64,000 bases of DNA. It comes from Phanerodontia chrysosporium (taxonomy: Eukaryota > Basidiomycota > Agaricomycetes > Polyporales > Phanerochaetaceae). The position numbers and the translations under genes were made by a program. The DNA lies in NCBI GenBank assembly GCA_001910725.1, contig MJGA01000019.1:124001-188000 (forward strand), written 5' to 3'. Position 1 is the stretch's first letter. Every line of letters begins with the position of its first letter. Below are positions 22,699 to 33,952 of the stretch, piece by piece. The notes beneath the pieces were generated by a model that was not told where the DNA came from, made no database searches, and was given only the letters and a program-made list of their open reading frames with translations.

Positions 22699-25600
22699 GA
22701 GTGTAAGCGGAAGGCACCGTTTGAGCTCTCTGTTGACAACTATATCACCGAAACCGGAGCATGGGGTCCAAAGCGAACATATGCCTATCTCAATGGATAT
22801 GTTCCCGCGCTCTCTGTCAATGTGCGCTGTAACAACGACGGCAAGCTGCTGACCAACGGTGCGGATACCAAGAACATCTCGTTCTATACAACCAGCTACG
22901 CTGCGAAAAAACAGAATAAGTCCCATAACATGTCCGCCATCATGTCGAAGGGGTATGCATTCCATCTCCAGCACAACACCTACGTCGACAGTCTCCGCGA
23001 CAATCAACGCTTGCTCCTGTTCCGGGTTGTCAATAACGTCAATCGCGAGCAAGAGTTGGCTGCGCCAATGGTCATGTCGTACCTAATGGGATGGGGCGAT
23101 TCGTACTGTTCTCATCACTACACACCGATCTATTGGTCATCGTTTGTGTCCGCACTACATAGAGCCTTTCCAGAGCTCAAGGACCTCCTTGCGACACCAG
23201 AGCCTGCAGCTGATGCTATCTCGTAAGCTTCATCTCCTTATCATAAAGATAACCGCACACTAAGTCATCCATCAGCGATACATCGAATACGTCTGAGTCG
23301 GATCTATTGACAGGTCCCAGTGACACACCAACTGTTGCACCATCGCCGTCGAGCCCTGATGCTGAAGACGAGTCTGAGGTAAGTAATGAGCCTTCGAATC
23401 TGCGACCTGTTGCAAAATGAGCTCATGGGCATATCAAGGAGGTCGTAACACTTGGAGCAGATACAAGTGGTCGAGTTTACTCACGAGGGCAATTCACGGA
23501 CTACCAGCTCCGTGGGCACGAGCTCGAAGAGAGCAATATCATCGATTTCTTTGTCAACACCTACGACTCACGCCGTAAGCAACCTGGAAAGGAAGTCATC
23601 CCTGCTGAGGACGACATGTCGGATAATCATCGACGGCCCGCCCGTGGACGTCGACCCAACCAGAGAGTCCCATATCTTCCTGACCATCCAGCGTACAAGT
23701 CAACGCAGCGGGTGGTGCGCACCTTGGGTCATAACACACTCCCCAACTTCATAGGGCGATACTTCCCCCGCAGTGATGACCCCGACATCTATCCTTTCTA
23801 TTGCGCCTCGATGCTCATGTTGCTCAAGCCATGGCGGGACCTAACAGCCGACCTCAAAGATGCATCGGAAAGCTGGCCAGACGCCTTCATCCGATTCAAG
23901 GCATCTGCACCGAAGACAGTGTTAGATATCTTGTCAGGCATTCAATACTTCCATGAATGTTCCAATGCAGCGCGACAAGCACGTACAGATGAGGATAACA
24001 ACATAGATCGGCAACATAGAGAGAATCAGGTCATGCTCGACCCAGACGACGACGACATCCATACACTTGGTGAGGACACGACAGACGCAACCGGTGTACG
24101 ATATAGCGAGGCTGGCCTTGAGGCTCTTATCTCATCGCAGACGCCATGGCGCGAGGAATTTCATGGTCGGCATGCCGTCGAGCAGGCTAAGCATGCACAC
24201 ATCTTTCAGAACGACGACACGCTATGGCAAGTTAATGACAACGCACCAACAGTTATCGCTAATGCCACCGGCGACGATCTCCGACGCTTGATCGAGTGGA
24301 AGGCGCAGATGGACTCTGACGTTAACGCACAGAACCTGGTTCCCGACATGCCCCACGTCGATGACCAGCGTCTTGCAGACGGTTTCGACCATACAGCAAG
24401 TGTTGATCGTCTCGAGGACTCTCTAGACGATGACGAGCCTACCATCAGCCATATTCCTATGAACAACGGATGCGAAGCAGCCTTACCAGGTGCAAAACCC
24501 TCAGAACTTCGGCCTGACCAGTATCGTGCATACAGCGTCGTTACTTGGCACTTGGAGCAAGCATTGTCTGGCAAGGAGCCGCCCCCGTTGCGGACGATTA
24601 TTCATGGCGAAGGTGGTACCGGGAAGTCAAGAGTCATCCAGACCATCACAGACGAATTCGAGAGGCGGGGAGCCAAGCACCTTCTCATGAAAGCGGCATA
24701 CACTGGTGTTGCTGCGTCTCTCATCGACGGCAAGACGACGCACACGATCGGCATGATTTCTCTGAGTACACGAGATCAGAAAACAAGCGACGAGACGAAG
24801 GAGAAACTCCAGGGCTTTTGGAGGCATATCACATACCTCATTATTGACGAGGTGTCAATGATCGCAAAGACCTTCTTCGCCCTGCTATCACGGCAGATCA
24901 GTATCGGGAAGCAGAAACCTGGGCACAGCGCGGGCGACATGTCGTTTGGCGGCATCAGCGTTATCTTGTGCGGAGACTTCCACCAATTCCCACCTGTTGC
25001 GGTCGCGCCGTCCGAGGCTTTGTACTATCCAACGAACATCATCCGCGACACGATGGAGAGCCAAATTGGTCGGAGCATCTTCGAAGAATTCAGCACCGTC
25101 GTGATTTTGCGCGAGCAAATGCGCGTGACAGATCCAGAATGGCGAGACTTCCTGACGCATTTGCAGTACGGGCGTGTTCAACAACAACATCTGACGATGC
25201 TACGCAAGCTGGTTATTACAAACTCGCAGTGTCCACCAACAAATTTTGAATCCCCACCTTGGGACGATGCTGCTCTCGTAACGCCGCGCCATGCAGTGCG
25301 GCGTTTATGGAACGATGCCGCAAATCGCTAACACTGCCATGCACGAGGGGGTCAGCTATTTGTCTGCGAAGCGGAGGACACCATCAAGAAGCGGAAACTT
25401 ACCTTACGGGAGCGGTACGCTGTTGCAGGTCGAAAATTTGCCGCAGATGGTCGCCGCAAGCGCAGCCAAAGAAACGAACTACCTGCGAGAGTAGAGGTCG
25501 CTGTTGGGATGAAAGTCATGGTCACATCTAATGTGGAGACAGACCTAGATATCACGAATGGTGCCCGAGGAATAATAACCGACATTATCCTCCACCCCGA

Positions 25601-26334
25601 AGAGCCTCCTTTCGACCAATCTGCACCGGTGGTGAAGTTACGGCACCTTCCAGCATATATCTTGGTCAAGCTGAATCGAACACGCGCCTCGCAGCTCGCT
25701 GGCCTTGATGAAGCAGTAATTCCTATCACGGCCAAGAAGCAGACGTTCAGGATCACAGTCCCAGTCGCCTCAGGGCGCAAAACAGCGACACGTACAGTTC
25801 ACCGCCTCCAATACCCTATCACAGCCGCCTACGCCTTCACCGACTACCGATCGCAGGGTCAAACCATCCCCTACGTTATGGTTGACATTGCGCAACCCCC
25901 GGCAGGCAAGCTTACGCTGTTCAACCTCTATGTTGCGCTCTCACGGAGTTCGGGGAGGTCGACGATCAGACTTTTGCGAGACTTCGACGACAATATGTTT
26001 AAAGCGGTGCATGATCCACATCTTCTGGCTGAAGATGATAGGCTTGAGGAGCTAGATATGGAGACGAAAATATGGTGGAAGAAGATGGGCAAGGAATCGG
26101 ATGAAGTTCAGGAGGGTTAGCGGTATGACGACGATGCACACCGCTGTCTCGATTTGGCAGGTGAAGTCGAATAGATGTGACGTGACAGATGTGACCCTTG
26201 TTCGTTTCGGTCCATCACGCGGCACGGCAAAGTCCGGTGAGTTGGGCGTCGGAGTTTTAATGAATTGTGACACACGAGAGAGACCTTGACAAGCAAGGTA
26301 ACTAATTTATGACCGGATTATCACACACTGGCAG

Positions 26335-26974
26335 ACTGCTACCATACTTACCTGGACTTTGACGAGAACCTGGAAAGCAAGATTCCAGGTCTTATTATAC
26401 CACAGCAGGTGTATACACCTCCGCCGAGTCAGGCCAATTTCGCCCCGCTGCCGAGCATTCGGTTCTTCCAGAGTGACAGACCCGGTCTGCGCCTTCGGGA
26501 CGCGCTGAATCTTCCCATCCCGGGCCTTCATGGATCGGTGAGCGTGCCGGCGTTTTCGAAGACAGGCATGCGGGCTACCCTACGCATTATGGTAAGTTTT
26601 GTCTGCTTTTCAACGTGAAAGGAGCACTCACAGAATTTCTTGTTCACCATTCAGTGGCCTAACTACTCGATATGGTGTCCTGAGAACAGAATTGACATCT
26701 TCGACCACACGCAGCGGGCGAATCCTCAGACACTCGAGCGCGTGGCACAGAAGGTTGCGAAGCTCATTAGTATCTTCTATAACGTAAGTCTGCGTCGCGC
26801 CTGCAACCGTTTGCAGTCCTTATTCCCAATCCCACGCAGGAAATGTCGGGCAGCCCTGGAGATGTCTCCGACTGGCAGCTCGAACGCATCCCATTTGACC
26901 GTCTCTATCTTATCGAGCTTCGTCACGTGTCCAGAGGCAGTTGGCAACCTGTCCTGTCCTACTACTTTGATTAA
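26335..26974 (+). pseudogene. Unnamed small-protein family, copy C, 5' end missing
   Basis: Exons 26335-26591, 26655-26783 and 26840-26974 match copy B closely, including intron 3. Landmarks: YHTYLDF, PGLIIPQQVY, FFQSDRPGLRL, WPNYSIW (the usual WPGY with Gly to Asn), FYN, EMSGSPG and ELRHVSRGSWQPVL. There is no in-frame ATG: an in-frame TGA lies at 26310-26312, and the only acceptor (AG at 26333-26334) gives phase 1 where all other copies use phase 0. The break falls just right of the candidate Helitron end at 26305, which suggests that the Helitron separated the start exon from the body. The rest of the frame is open, so the damage is probably recent. Confidence 0.7.
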
Positions 26975-28127
26975 GCAGCGGTTGCATGCCTTGATGTGTC
27001 CAGCCCAAATGCATCTTCAGTATCTTTCACGCCCTCGATGATCTCTACCTGCAGCGCACATATGCAAGTTACTGACTACCATGTACCTCGACTTATCTTG
27101 GCGTATATGTAGATTGAATAGTGTTGCATGAGATGCCAGTTTGTTAGCTATTCTAGGTCTATGACTGCGGCATCGTAGTCATCCAAAGCGACCCCTCGCC
27201 TAGAATTTTATCAGAATTTCGGGACACTGAGAGCCAGACGGCTCACTGCACCTTTGACTGCTCACAGTGAAGGCTTGGGAATGCGGTCTGATTCGGGTAG
27301 GCCATTCTTGCGGACGCTTCGGGGGTTAGCGAGAACGAGGGTGCGGCCACGGGCGTGTCCTAGAGGCAGACGCGGTCTCAGAGCGCACGCCAAAGAACGC
27401 GCTGCTGCGTCGATTTCTGTGAGCAATGCAGGCCCGCGAGCAATGCTCACAATGAAGCCCCTCCGGCGTGGGGACGGATGCGACGCTCGCACGATGCTCA
27501 CTTCTTTGCGTGGCAAGCAAGCGTTGCTTTGAAACTTTGATATCTAAGTCGCGCTCCGCCCGCCTGGGATAGGAGACTGCGCAAGGCACTGCTGGGGCCG
27601 CTGCCTGGTGGAACCGCGGAGGTGCATGTATGGAGGAAAGGCATTGTCGAGACCTCGATAGCTCACCGGACGGCGCATCAATGCCTCTGGAGACCCCCGG
27701 ACACAGCCGGGCAAGCTGGGCGGTGATACTCACAGATGCTCCTCGACGACATTTCTTGTGTGCCGATCTCTGACCGCCCCCTGGTGTGAATGCGCCTGTT
27801 GTTGCCTCTTGAGCTCTCGACTGCGGAGATTCAGGCCGCACTAGGCGTCTCACGAAACCGCTGGTGGCGACCAGCGGCCCATGCATGACTTTTGGTGGCT
27901 TCGTACGCGCTGCGTCCGCGATAATCCGAGAATAACGACTGGAAAGTCCCTTGCTCGCGAACGCCCGAGTCGGCGTCGAGGTGGGTAGGAGACCTGGCGC
28001 CGGCGCACACGCGCGCGGCCAGTCACGGTGATCTTCAGTAATCTGCAAGCGCTACTTGGAAACACCATCATATAAGCCAGGAGTTAGCAGCTAGGCTCGA
28101 TATCGCCCTCGCCCGACCCCGCACTAC
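26975..28127. other. Intergenic, no gene recognised
   Basis: A long minus-strand open frame (27326-28048) is GC-driven and has no recognisable features. The right part is the likely promoter and leader of the Zn2Cys6 gene. Confidence 0.4.
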
Positions 28128-31100
28128 ATGGAGGAGGATTCACGAAGCTCTGCGTCAGGCTCAAACATGGCCGCTGACACGTCCTCGACACAGGGTGGGA
28201 AGGCCAAGCAGACGAGGAGACGGCAACGGTTGAGCTGTGTCGAGTGCACAAAGCGTCGGCAGGTGTGTGTATTCCTGCATAGAAGGAAGAGCGGTCAATT
28301 GTGCCGCCAACTCACTCTGCACGGGATCAGAACATGGAAGGGTATGCGAAAAGCATGTCGATCCAGGCTGGGCCCTGGCCTCGAGCATCCTGTGGCCGCC
28401 GTGACCTCATATGCTAACTCCTCTCTCTTAGCGTTGCGACCGCCAGTTCCCGTGCGGGCTCTGCACCACGCGAGGCATACCGCACCTCTGCCGCTGGGAA
28501 CCCATCGTCGTCCGACCGACTCCGCAGAGACCGCCGAGTGCGGCGATCAACGCTGCCGCCAACTCCACCATCGAGGCCCTTACCGCACGTATAGCGGCGC
28601 TGGAGCAAGCACTGCTGCAGCAGCGGAACGGCTCGAATGACACCCACGATCTCGCTTCGCAAGCCTCGTCGCTCTCGCCGCCGCCTTCCTCGGGGAACGA
28701 AGACACCTCGGACCTCGGCCACGAGTTCGCCTCCTCATCGGGCACCACACAGGCGGCGACAGAAAGAGGCGACGGCCCGCATCCAGTGCTCGACTACAAG
28801 GTCCAGGCCGCGGCTGCCGCGCTGGCCCAGCTGTCCTTGGCACCCAGGACCGAGTATGTCGGCAGCGGCACGGTCCTGTGCGCCATCCACAAGGTACGCC
28901 ACGCCGCCACGTGTCACCTAACTGCTAACGACGTGCTCCGCACAGCTGGGCGACCCCGACGCCTGGCGCTTCCCGCACCCTGCGACGATGTTAACAAGCC
29001 CGCTCTCGCCCACGGCCGCGACAGAAAACTCGAGCCACGACCGGCGCAAGTGGGAGATCCTCTCGGAGGTGCTCGGCGGCGCGGACGAGTTCTCGGACAT
29101 GTACCACGCCTCGCCCATCCGGCGGCTCGTCGCGAAGCTCCCGCCGCGCGCCGTCTTCGACGAGATCCTCGACGCGTTCTTCCCCGAGCGCAGCTGGCAG
29201 TTCGGCATCCCCGAGCGCTGGTTCCGCGCCGGCTGCGCCAAGATGTGGGACCACATCGCGCAGCGCTGCGTGCCCGGCTGCCGCGGCCAGGGCGCGTGCG
29301 CCGCGTGCCGCGAGGACATCAACCCACACTGGCTCTGCCTCGTCTTCGCCGTCCTCGCGCTCGCGCCCAGCCCGCGCAACTCGATGAAGGACAGCGGCCG
29401 GTACTTCATGTACTCGATCATGGCGCGCCGCTTCGTCGAGGACATCCTCCTCGTCACGCCCGTGTACTCGACGTCGGAGGGCTCCGTCAACGGCGGCGTA
29501 CTCACGTGCATATCTACGTCCCTGCACGCCATGTACCTCGTCGACCGCGGGCGCATCAGTGAGGCGTGGAAGCTTGTTGGCAAGTACGTTACCTAGGCTG
29601 CGGTCGTTGAATGCCTCTGACGTGCTTCTCTCAGCGCTATGCGCCACGCACAGGCGCTGGGCATGCATCGTGACCCGAGCTGGAGAAAATGGGAACAGAT
29701 GCATGAGGTCGACCGCGAGCTGCGCATTACAGGATGGTGGCTCCTCATCATCTCTGACCGGTCAGTGCATTTCCTTCGGCGTCTTTCAAGGTCGCTGAAC
29801 CCGCATGGGGATAGGATATGGTCGTTTGTGCTGGGAAGACCGATGATGACACCGCGAGGCTCGTACGACATCAGGACACTACCCAGCGATACGCACGTCG
29901 ACGGCTCTCCGAATACATGCGCAGCATATCACAAGGCGTTTGTAGCCCTTGCAGACATTGTCTACGACTCTGCGGAGAAGGCGAGTTGGGTCTCTATTGG
30001 GAGCGCGGCCTCCTTACTGACATCATTGCACAGTGCTTGGGGATCCATACACCGCCATATGCAACAGTCCTGGAGATGGACCGACGTTTCCGCGAGTGGG
30101 AGGCGACCCAGCTGCCCGACCAGCTGCGGTGGAAGAAGCCGTCCACCAATGGCGGCTCACCCAACCTTGCCTACGATCTCTCCACCCCTGCCGAGCGGGC
30201 GCGACGATACCAGAGCATGACGCTCGCTGGATGGTACATGTGCGCCCTGATGGGCATCCACCGACCGTACCTCATGCACGCGCCGCCCGTGCTGCCCCCG
30301 CCGGGGAGCGCGGCCAGCGCGCAGACGAAACACATGCTGAACCCGTCGCGCGAGCGGTGCATCGAGATCGCGCTCGAGCTGACGCGGACGATGTGCGACT
30401 TCCACGACGACATCGCGCCGTGGCGCGCACCGGGGCGGCTGAACGCGGAGACGTTCTCGTACATCCTCTTCGACGGCGCGATCGCGCTCGCGGGCGCGCT
30501 GTCGCAGGCGCCGCCGCACGCGCGCGCGGACGAGTGCCTGACGCTGCTCGACCGCGCGATGGGCGTGCTCGGGCGCCACGCGGAGCAGGCGCAGGGCTCG
30601 CTCGACGGCGAGGGCGAGATGGCGAAGCGCGCGATGGTCGTCCTCCGTGCGCTCCGCAAGGCCGGCGGCTGGGACCGCAAGGACGAGGAGAAGGGCGAGC
30701 TCGTCGTCCTCCAGGACCTCCTCATGCAGGCGCAGCGCCAGCAGCCCGCGCCCGGCCAGGCGCCGCTCCAGCCTGCCGCGGAGAGCAGCGCGGACTTCTA
30801 TCCGTCGCTCGGGCCGCAGGTCGGCGCGGCGCCCAGCGCGCCGCAGTATGCTGCGTCGATGTACGCCGTCCCTCCGCCGGGTGCTCCTGGAGGCTCGTTC
30901 ATCCCCTACCTCAACTCGGCGTACCCGCCGGTCTCGAACCCGTCGATATTCACGACGACGCCTGTGCCCGAAGCGCAGGCCCCGCTTCGACCTTTCCCCT
31001 CTGCATCTTCTGCCCTTCCCTCCGACTTCGAGATGTCGTTCAGTAACGTGCCGCCGCCGACGAACATGATGCGGCCTGTGCAGTCGGTGCTCATGCCGTT

Positions 31101-31212
31101 CGACGTGCTGCAGGGTGTGCAGCCGGATTCGCAAATGGAAGACCTCGACCTGAACTGGGCTCGCTTGGCGGGCATGGAGACCTGGTACAGCGGCAGCACG
31201 TCCACTGAATGA
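28128..31212 (+). CDS. Zn2Cys6 fungal-specific transcription factor (901 aa)
   Basis: Likely nuclear DNA-binding regulator. Six exons: 28128-28262, 28432-28893, 28946-29583, 29635-29760, 29815-29980 and 30034-31212. The binuclear zinc cluster is complete only after the first splice: Cys37, Cys40, Cys47, Cys53, Cys56 and Cys65 (C-x2-C-x6-C-x5-C-x2-C-x8-C), preceded by a basic RRRQR patch. A short helix rich in Ala/Leu follows (dimerisation). The middle is a fungal-trans type regulatory domain, with RAGCAKMWDH, ALRHAQALGMHRDPS-like and IWSFVLGRPMM segments. The C-terminus is Pro/Ser/Ala-rich. The intron after 29980 has a GC donor (AAG|GCGAGT) but keeps the frame. Target genes are unknown; no metabolic cluster is seen beside it. 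Exon lengths sum to 902 codons. Confidence 0.85.
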
Positions 31213-31355
31213 CCGCGTGCGTCTCATTTCGGGCGGCCAGCATCTCAAGAGGGACATTGCGGTGCAGGCAACCCATAGCTACATCTATGACCAGACAACT
31301 CGGGTATAAGATATCTACCACAACCAAAAGAGCACTGTGTAATAGTCTGCTTAAT

Positions 31356-33690
31356 TTATTGCGACCCTCTCCTCCCTGCCGCAGCTCTGTTCCGCTCGCT
31401 GATAATGTCCAGGTACCTGACATCTCTGTACCACGCCGCCCGCCGCATCTCGTCCGACATCTCCTCACGCTTCGGCATGCGCTCCGGGCCCACCCAGTCT
31501 TCCATCCATTGCATCAGCAGCGCGTATGGGTCTCGGCGCTGCATGCCCTTCAAACGCTCGATGAAGGGCGAGTCCATGCTGACGTCGACCCAGTGGACGA
31601 GCGCGGTCGCGAATGTCGCCTTCGACGGTTGAATGTCGAGTGCGCGCATCCATGCCAGGACGAGCGGTATCTCTGTCTGAAGGGACTGAGAAGCAAGAAG
31701 GTCGATGAGGGCGCGGAAGGTGACATCGGTGGGCATGACCTCGGGGTAGAGCATCGCTGGCATCTCGGGAAGGAGAGACAGCAAGGGGGACTTGTCGTAC
31801 AGCGGACGCTCAGTGACTCGGTTGAACACCTCGCTGACGGGCTTGAGAGCTGCGTCTTCACTTCCCCGACGCAGCGCCTGGACGGGAGATGGTATGTCCG
31901 CCAGCCACGGCCAGTTGCCCAGGAAGACCTGCACGGCGTGCTTCAACGCCACCTGCCCGGCCGGCTCAGAATTCCATCGTCCCGTAACCCAAGAGCGCCG
32001 GTTGGGATCAAGCAAGGCTGCGATGCGGGACGCAGGCTGCGCTCTAGTGTTCTCAAGTCCATCGTTTCGCTCCAGCGATTCCGGAAGGTTCAATGCCGAT
32101 AACGGCCAGCTGCCCGCGGATAGTGTCCTCGAATTTTCGTGCCCAACGCGCGGTTTGGAGGAGGATGTTGATGGTGTAGACGTCAGGTCGAAGACCGTAC
32201 AGTGCTTCCATATGATCGAACAGAGCGAAGACGACGTCTGGGCGACCCATTCGGCGAAGGGAAATCATGAAGTGGTGAAGAGCCGGAGGCTGACTGTAGC
32301 GTGGCCCCACCGAGTCTTTGTTCTGTGATCGTTCGCGCAGCGGCAACGTCCTCGAGAAGTTGGAATGCGCCGTCAGGCCTTCCGTTCATGGTCAATACAG
32401 AAACTCCAACGGTGACTGCGAGAGTATTCAGAGGTGGGTGATGTGACAAGGCCTCGTCCCACAATTGCGCAGCGTGAGTGTAGTCATGCTTGGACAGCAG
32501 ACCTCGGATGACTGCGAGATAGACAGCAAGATGGAAGGGGTATGCGGAGACGCTCTGGCGAAACGTCTGGAGTAGCCTCTCAGCAGTGACTTGCGGAGAA
32601 CGCGACGCTACTTGAAGTGTATACAGCCATTGGTGCACAGTGACGGTGGCTCTTCTCCTTCGGCGCATTCTGCGTGCCAAACGATTCCGCAGCCACACAA
32701 TATGTGTCAAGTACCGCAAAGCCAAGGCGGGTTTCCGGAAAGCCTTGAGGTACCGTGCTTGCAAACGTTTATCATGGCGCGTCCACTTTATTTTCTCTTC
32801 CTTCTGCTTCAGGCGAAGTGCGTGGAGATAGCGACCCGCTTTGGCCCGTTGTCTGTGCGTAATCATAAGTTGACAGAGACACTGAAGCTGGTAGCTCGAG
32901 GGGCGGATGCAGTCCTCATTCATCTTTCTTTGAACGGCGGATGCGACCTCCAGGGTGACGAAGCCGGGGTGAAGTAGCGCATTGTAAGTTTGCTTGCGGA
33001 CCTTCATGCCGTGTTGCGACATCCTTTCGAGAATCTGAACTACCAACGCGCCAGCTCCTTTAGATCGGGGGTGCAAGGATATCGCACGGAGCAGCAGGTT
33101 GAAATGAAGTCTTGACGGCGTGTGTCGCGCAGCGCAAAACCGTTGGATGAATTCACGCATCACGGCGGTCAGCCTGTTCTGGGACAGCTCAGCGACAGCC
33201 AGAACAACGATCGAGTCGGAGACGGAGGGTGGGACTCTGGGAAGAGTGCGCCGGACGAGATCCAAAGAAGTTAGGACGTCCTGAGGAGAGTGTGACTTGT
33301 GGTACAAGCAGTATACCCCAAACCACGGTGGGAATTCGTCGCCCGGTATCTCCCTCTCCGGGACTGTCGCGTCGCAAGACAAATACCGTCGCAGGGCATC
33401 CTTGACAGTGTGCGTATCAACAGCCAGAAGGAGAGTAGGGTCTGGGTGTGCCTTGGCGAGATCACGGACGAACGAAGTCACAGACTCCGCACCGCGACCG
33501 GCAGAAGCGATTACGGGAAGGGATCATCGCCTTTGGTGTTTGCTCTAAGTTCCCGTGCAATTTCTGCTACCCGTCTAGCCCGACATGTGGAAAGCGGGGC
33601 CTCTGAGGATAATGGACGGCCGACGGTGTTCGTGATGAGGATGGTCGTACGCTTCGCTATAGAGGATAGAGAAGGCGTCCTGAACCACAT
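31356..33690 (-). pseudogene. PPR-like mitochondrial protein with three frame changes
   Basis: The gene opens with ATG at 33690 and a Ser/Thr/Arg-rich, acid-poor leader (MWFRTPSLSSIAKRTT) typical of mitochondrial import signals. The body has helical-repeat segments like pentatricopeptide repeats, for example LHFNLLLRAISLHP, KVRKQTYNALLHPG, PALHHFMISLRRMGRPD, LRPDVYTINILLQTARWAR and ATFATALVHWVDVSM. Such proteins bind organellar RNA. The frame changes near 33515 (at a GGG run; one extra base would join leader and body), near 32330 and near 32090, with no intron of normal length at any of them. Since the protein pattern continues across each break, base-calling errors or very recent decay are the two explanations. 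Stop at 31356. Confidence 0.6.
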
Positions 33691-33952
33691 ACATCTGCCC
33701 TAGCAAAGTTCAGCATTGTAAGGAGTATATAAGCAGGCAACGCACTTTAAGGTGCCGCCCTCCAGCAAAGCTCGCTGCGTCCTGCGTGCGGGTCAAGAGC
33801 GAGACCGAGGCTCGAGACGCGGACGTGACGCGAGAAAGCTAAGTCACGTAACGCATAACACGCGTTACCCCGTCGTGACAGAGCCGAGGACGTGACGGCA
33901 TAGCGAATTTGAAGATTATTCCATCCCATCACCTCCCCCTTGACTGCACACC

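Larger units (their letters stand above)
18046..26120 (+). pseudogene. Helitron Rep-helicase, broken by two insertions and a nonsense codon
   Basis: Rolling-circle transposase. Segments in order: 18046-19022 (DUF6570-type N-terminal region, with CNECLADLKK and YELNQPDMADMLEGNLLP); 20279-20538 and 20595-21997 (Helitron-like Rep domain, with the HUH motif in SLHLHMLIWL near 21680); 22699-23222 (the two-tyrosine segment YTTSYAAKK near 22890); 23276-23378; 23439-26120 (PIF1-type helicase: Walker A GEGGTGKS near 24610, IIDEVSM near 24843, CGDFHQFPP, then TDYRSQGQTI and VALSRSSG). Removing the 1.25-kb insert with one 9-bp duplicate, and the LTR with one AACTC, restores the frame exactly at both points. 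A single in-frame TAA at 25329-25331 interrupts the helicase; the same frame continues past it to 26120. The element is therefore dead unless complemented. Confidence 0.88.
18046..26305 (+). mobile_element. Helitron, degenerate, with nested insertions; termini tentative
   Basis: The extent is set by the Rep-helicase gene (18046-26120). A candidate 3' terminus lies at 26305: a 6-bp hairpin (26283-26288 with 26294-26299) is followed two bases later by CTAA and then T, the form expected for a Helitron end (hairpin, CTRR, insertion before T). The hairpin is shorter than usual, so this is tentative. No 5' TC terminus could be fixed. Two later elements sit inside: 19023-20269 and 21998-22693. Confidence 0.6.

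Noticed and set aside
27326..28048. 240-codon minus-strand frame
   Set aside because: Arg/Pro/Ser-rich, no domain, lies in the likely promoter of the Zn2Cys6 gene.
30157..31257. 366-codon minus-strand frame and other long frames over the Zn2Cys6 gene
   Set aside because: Arg-rich shadows caused by high third-position GC.
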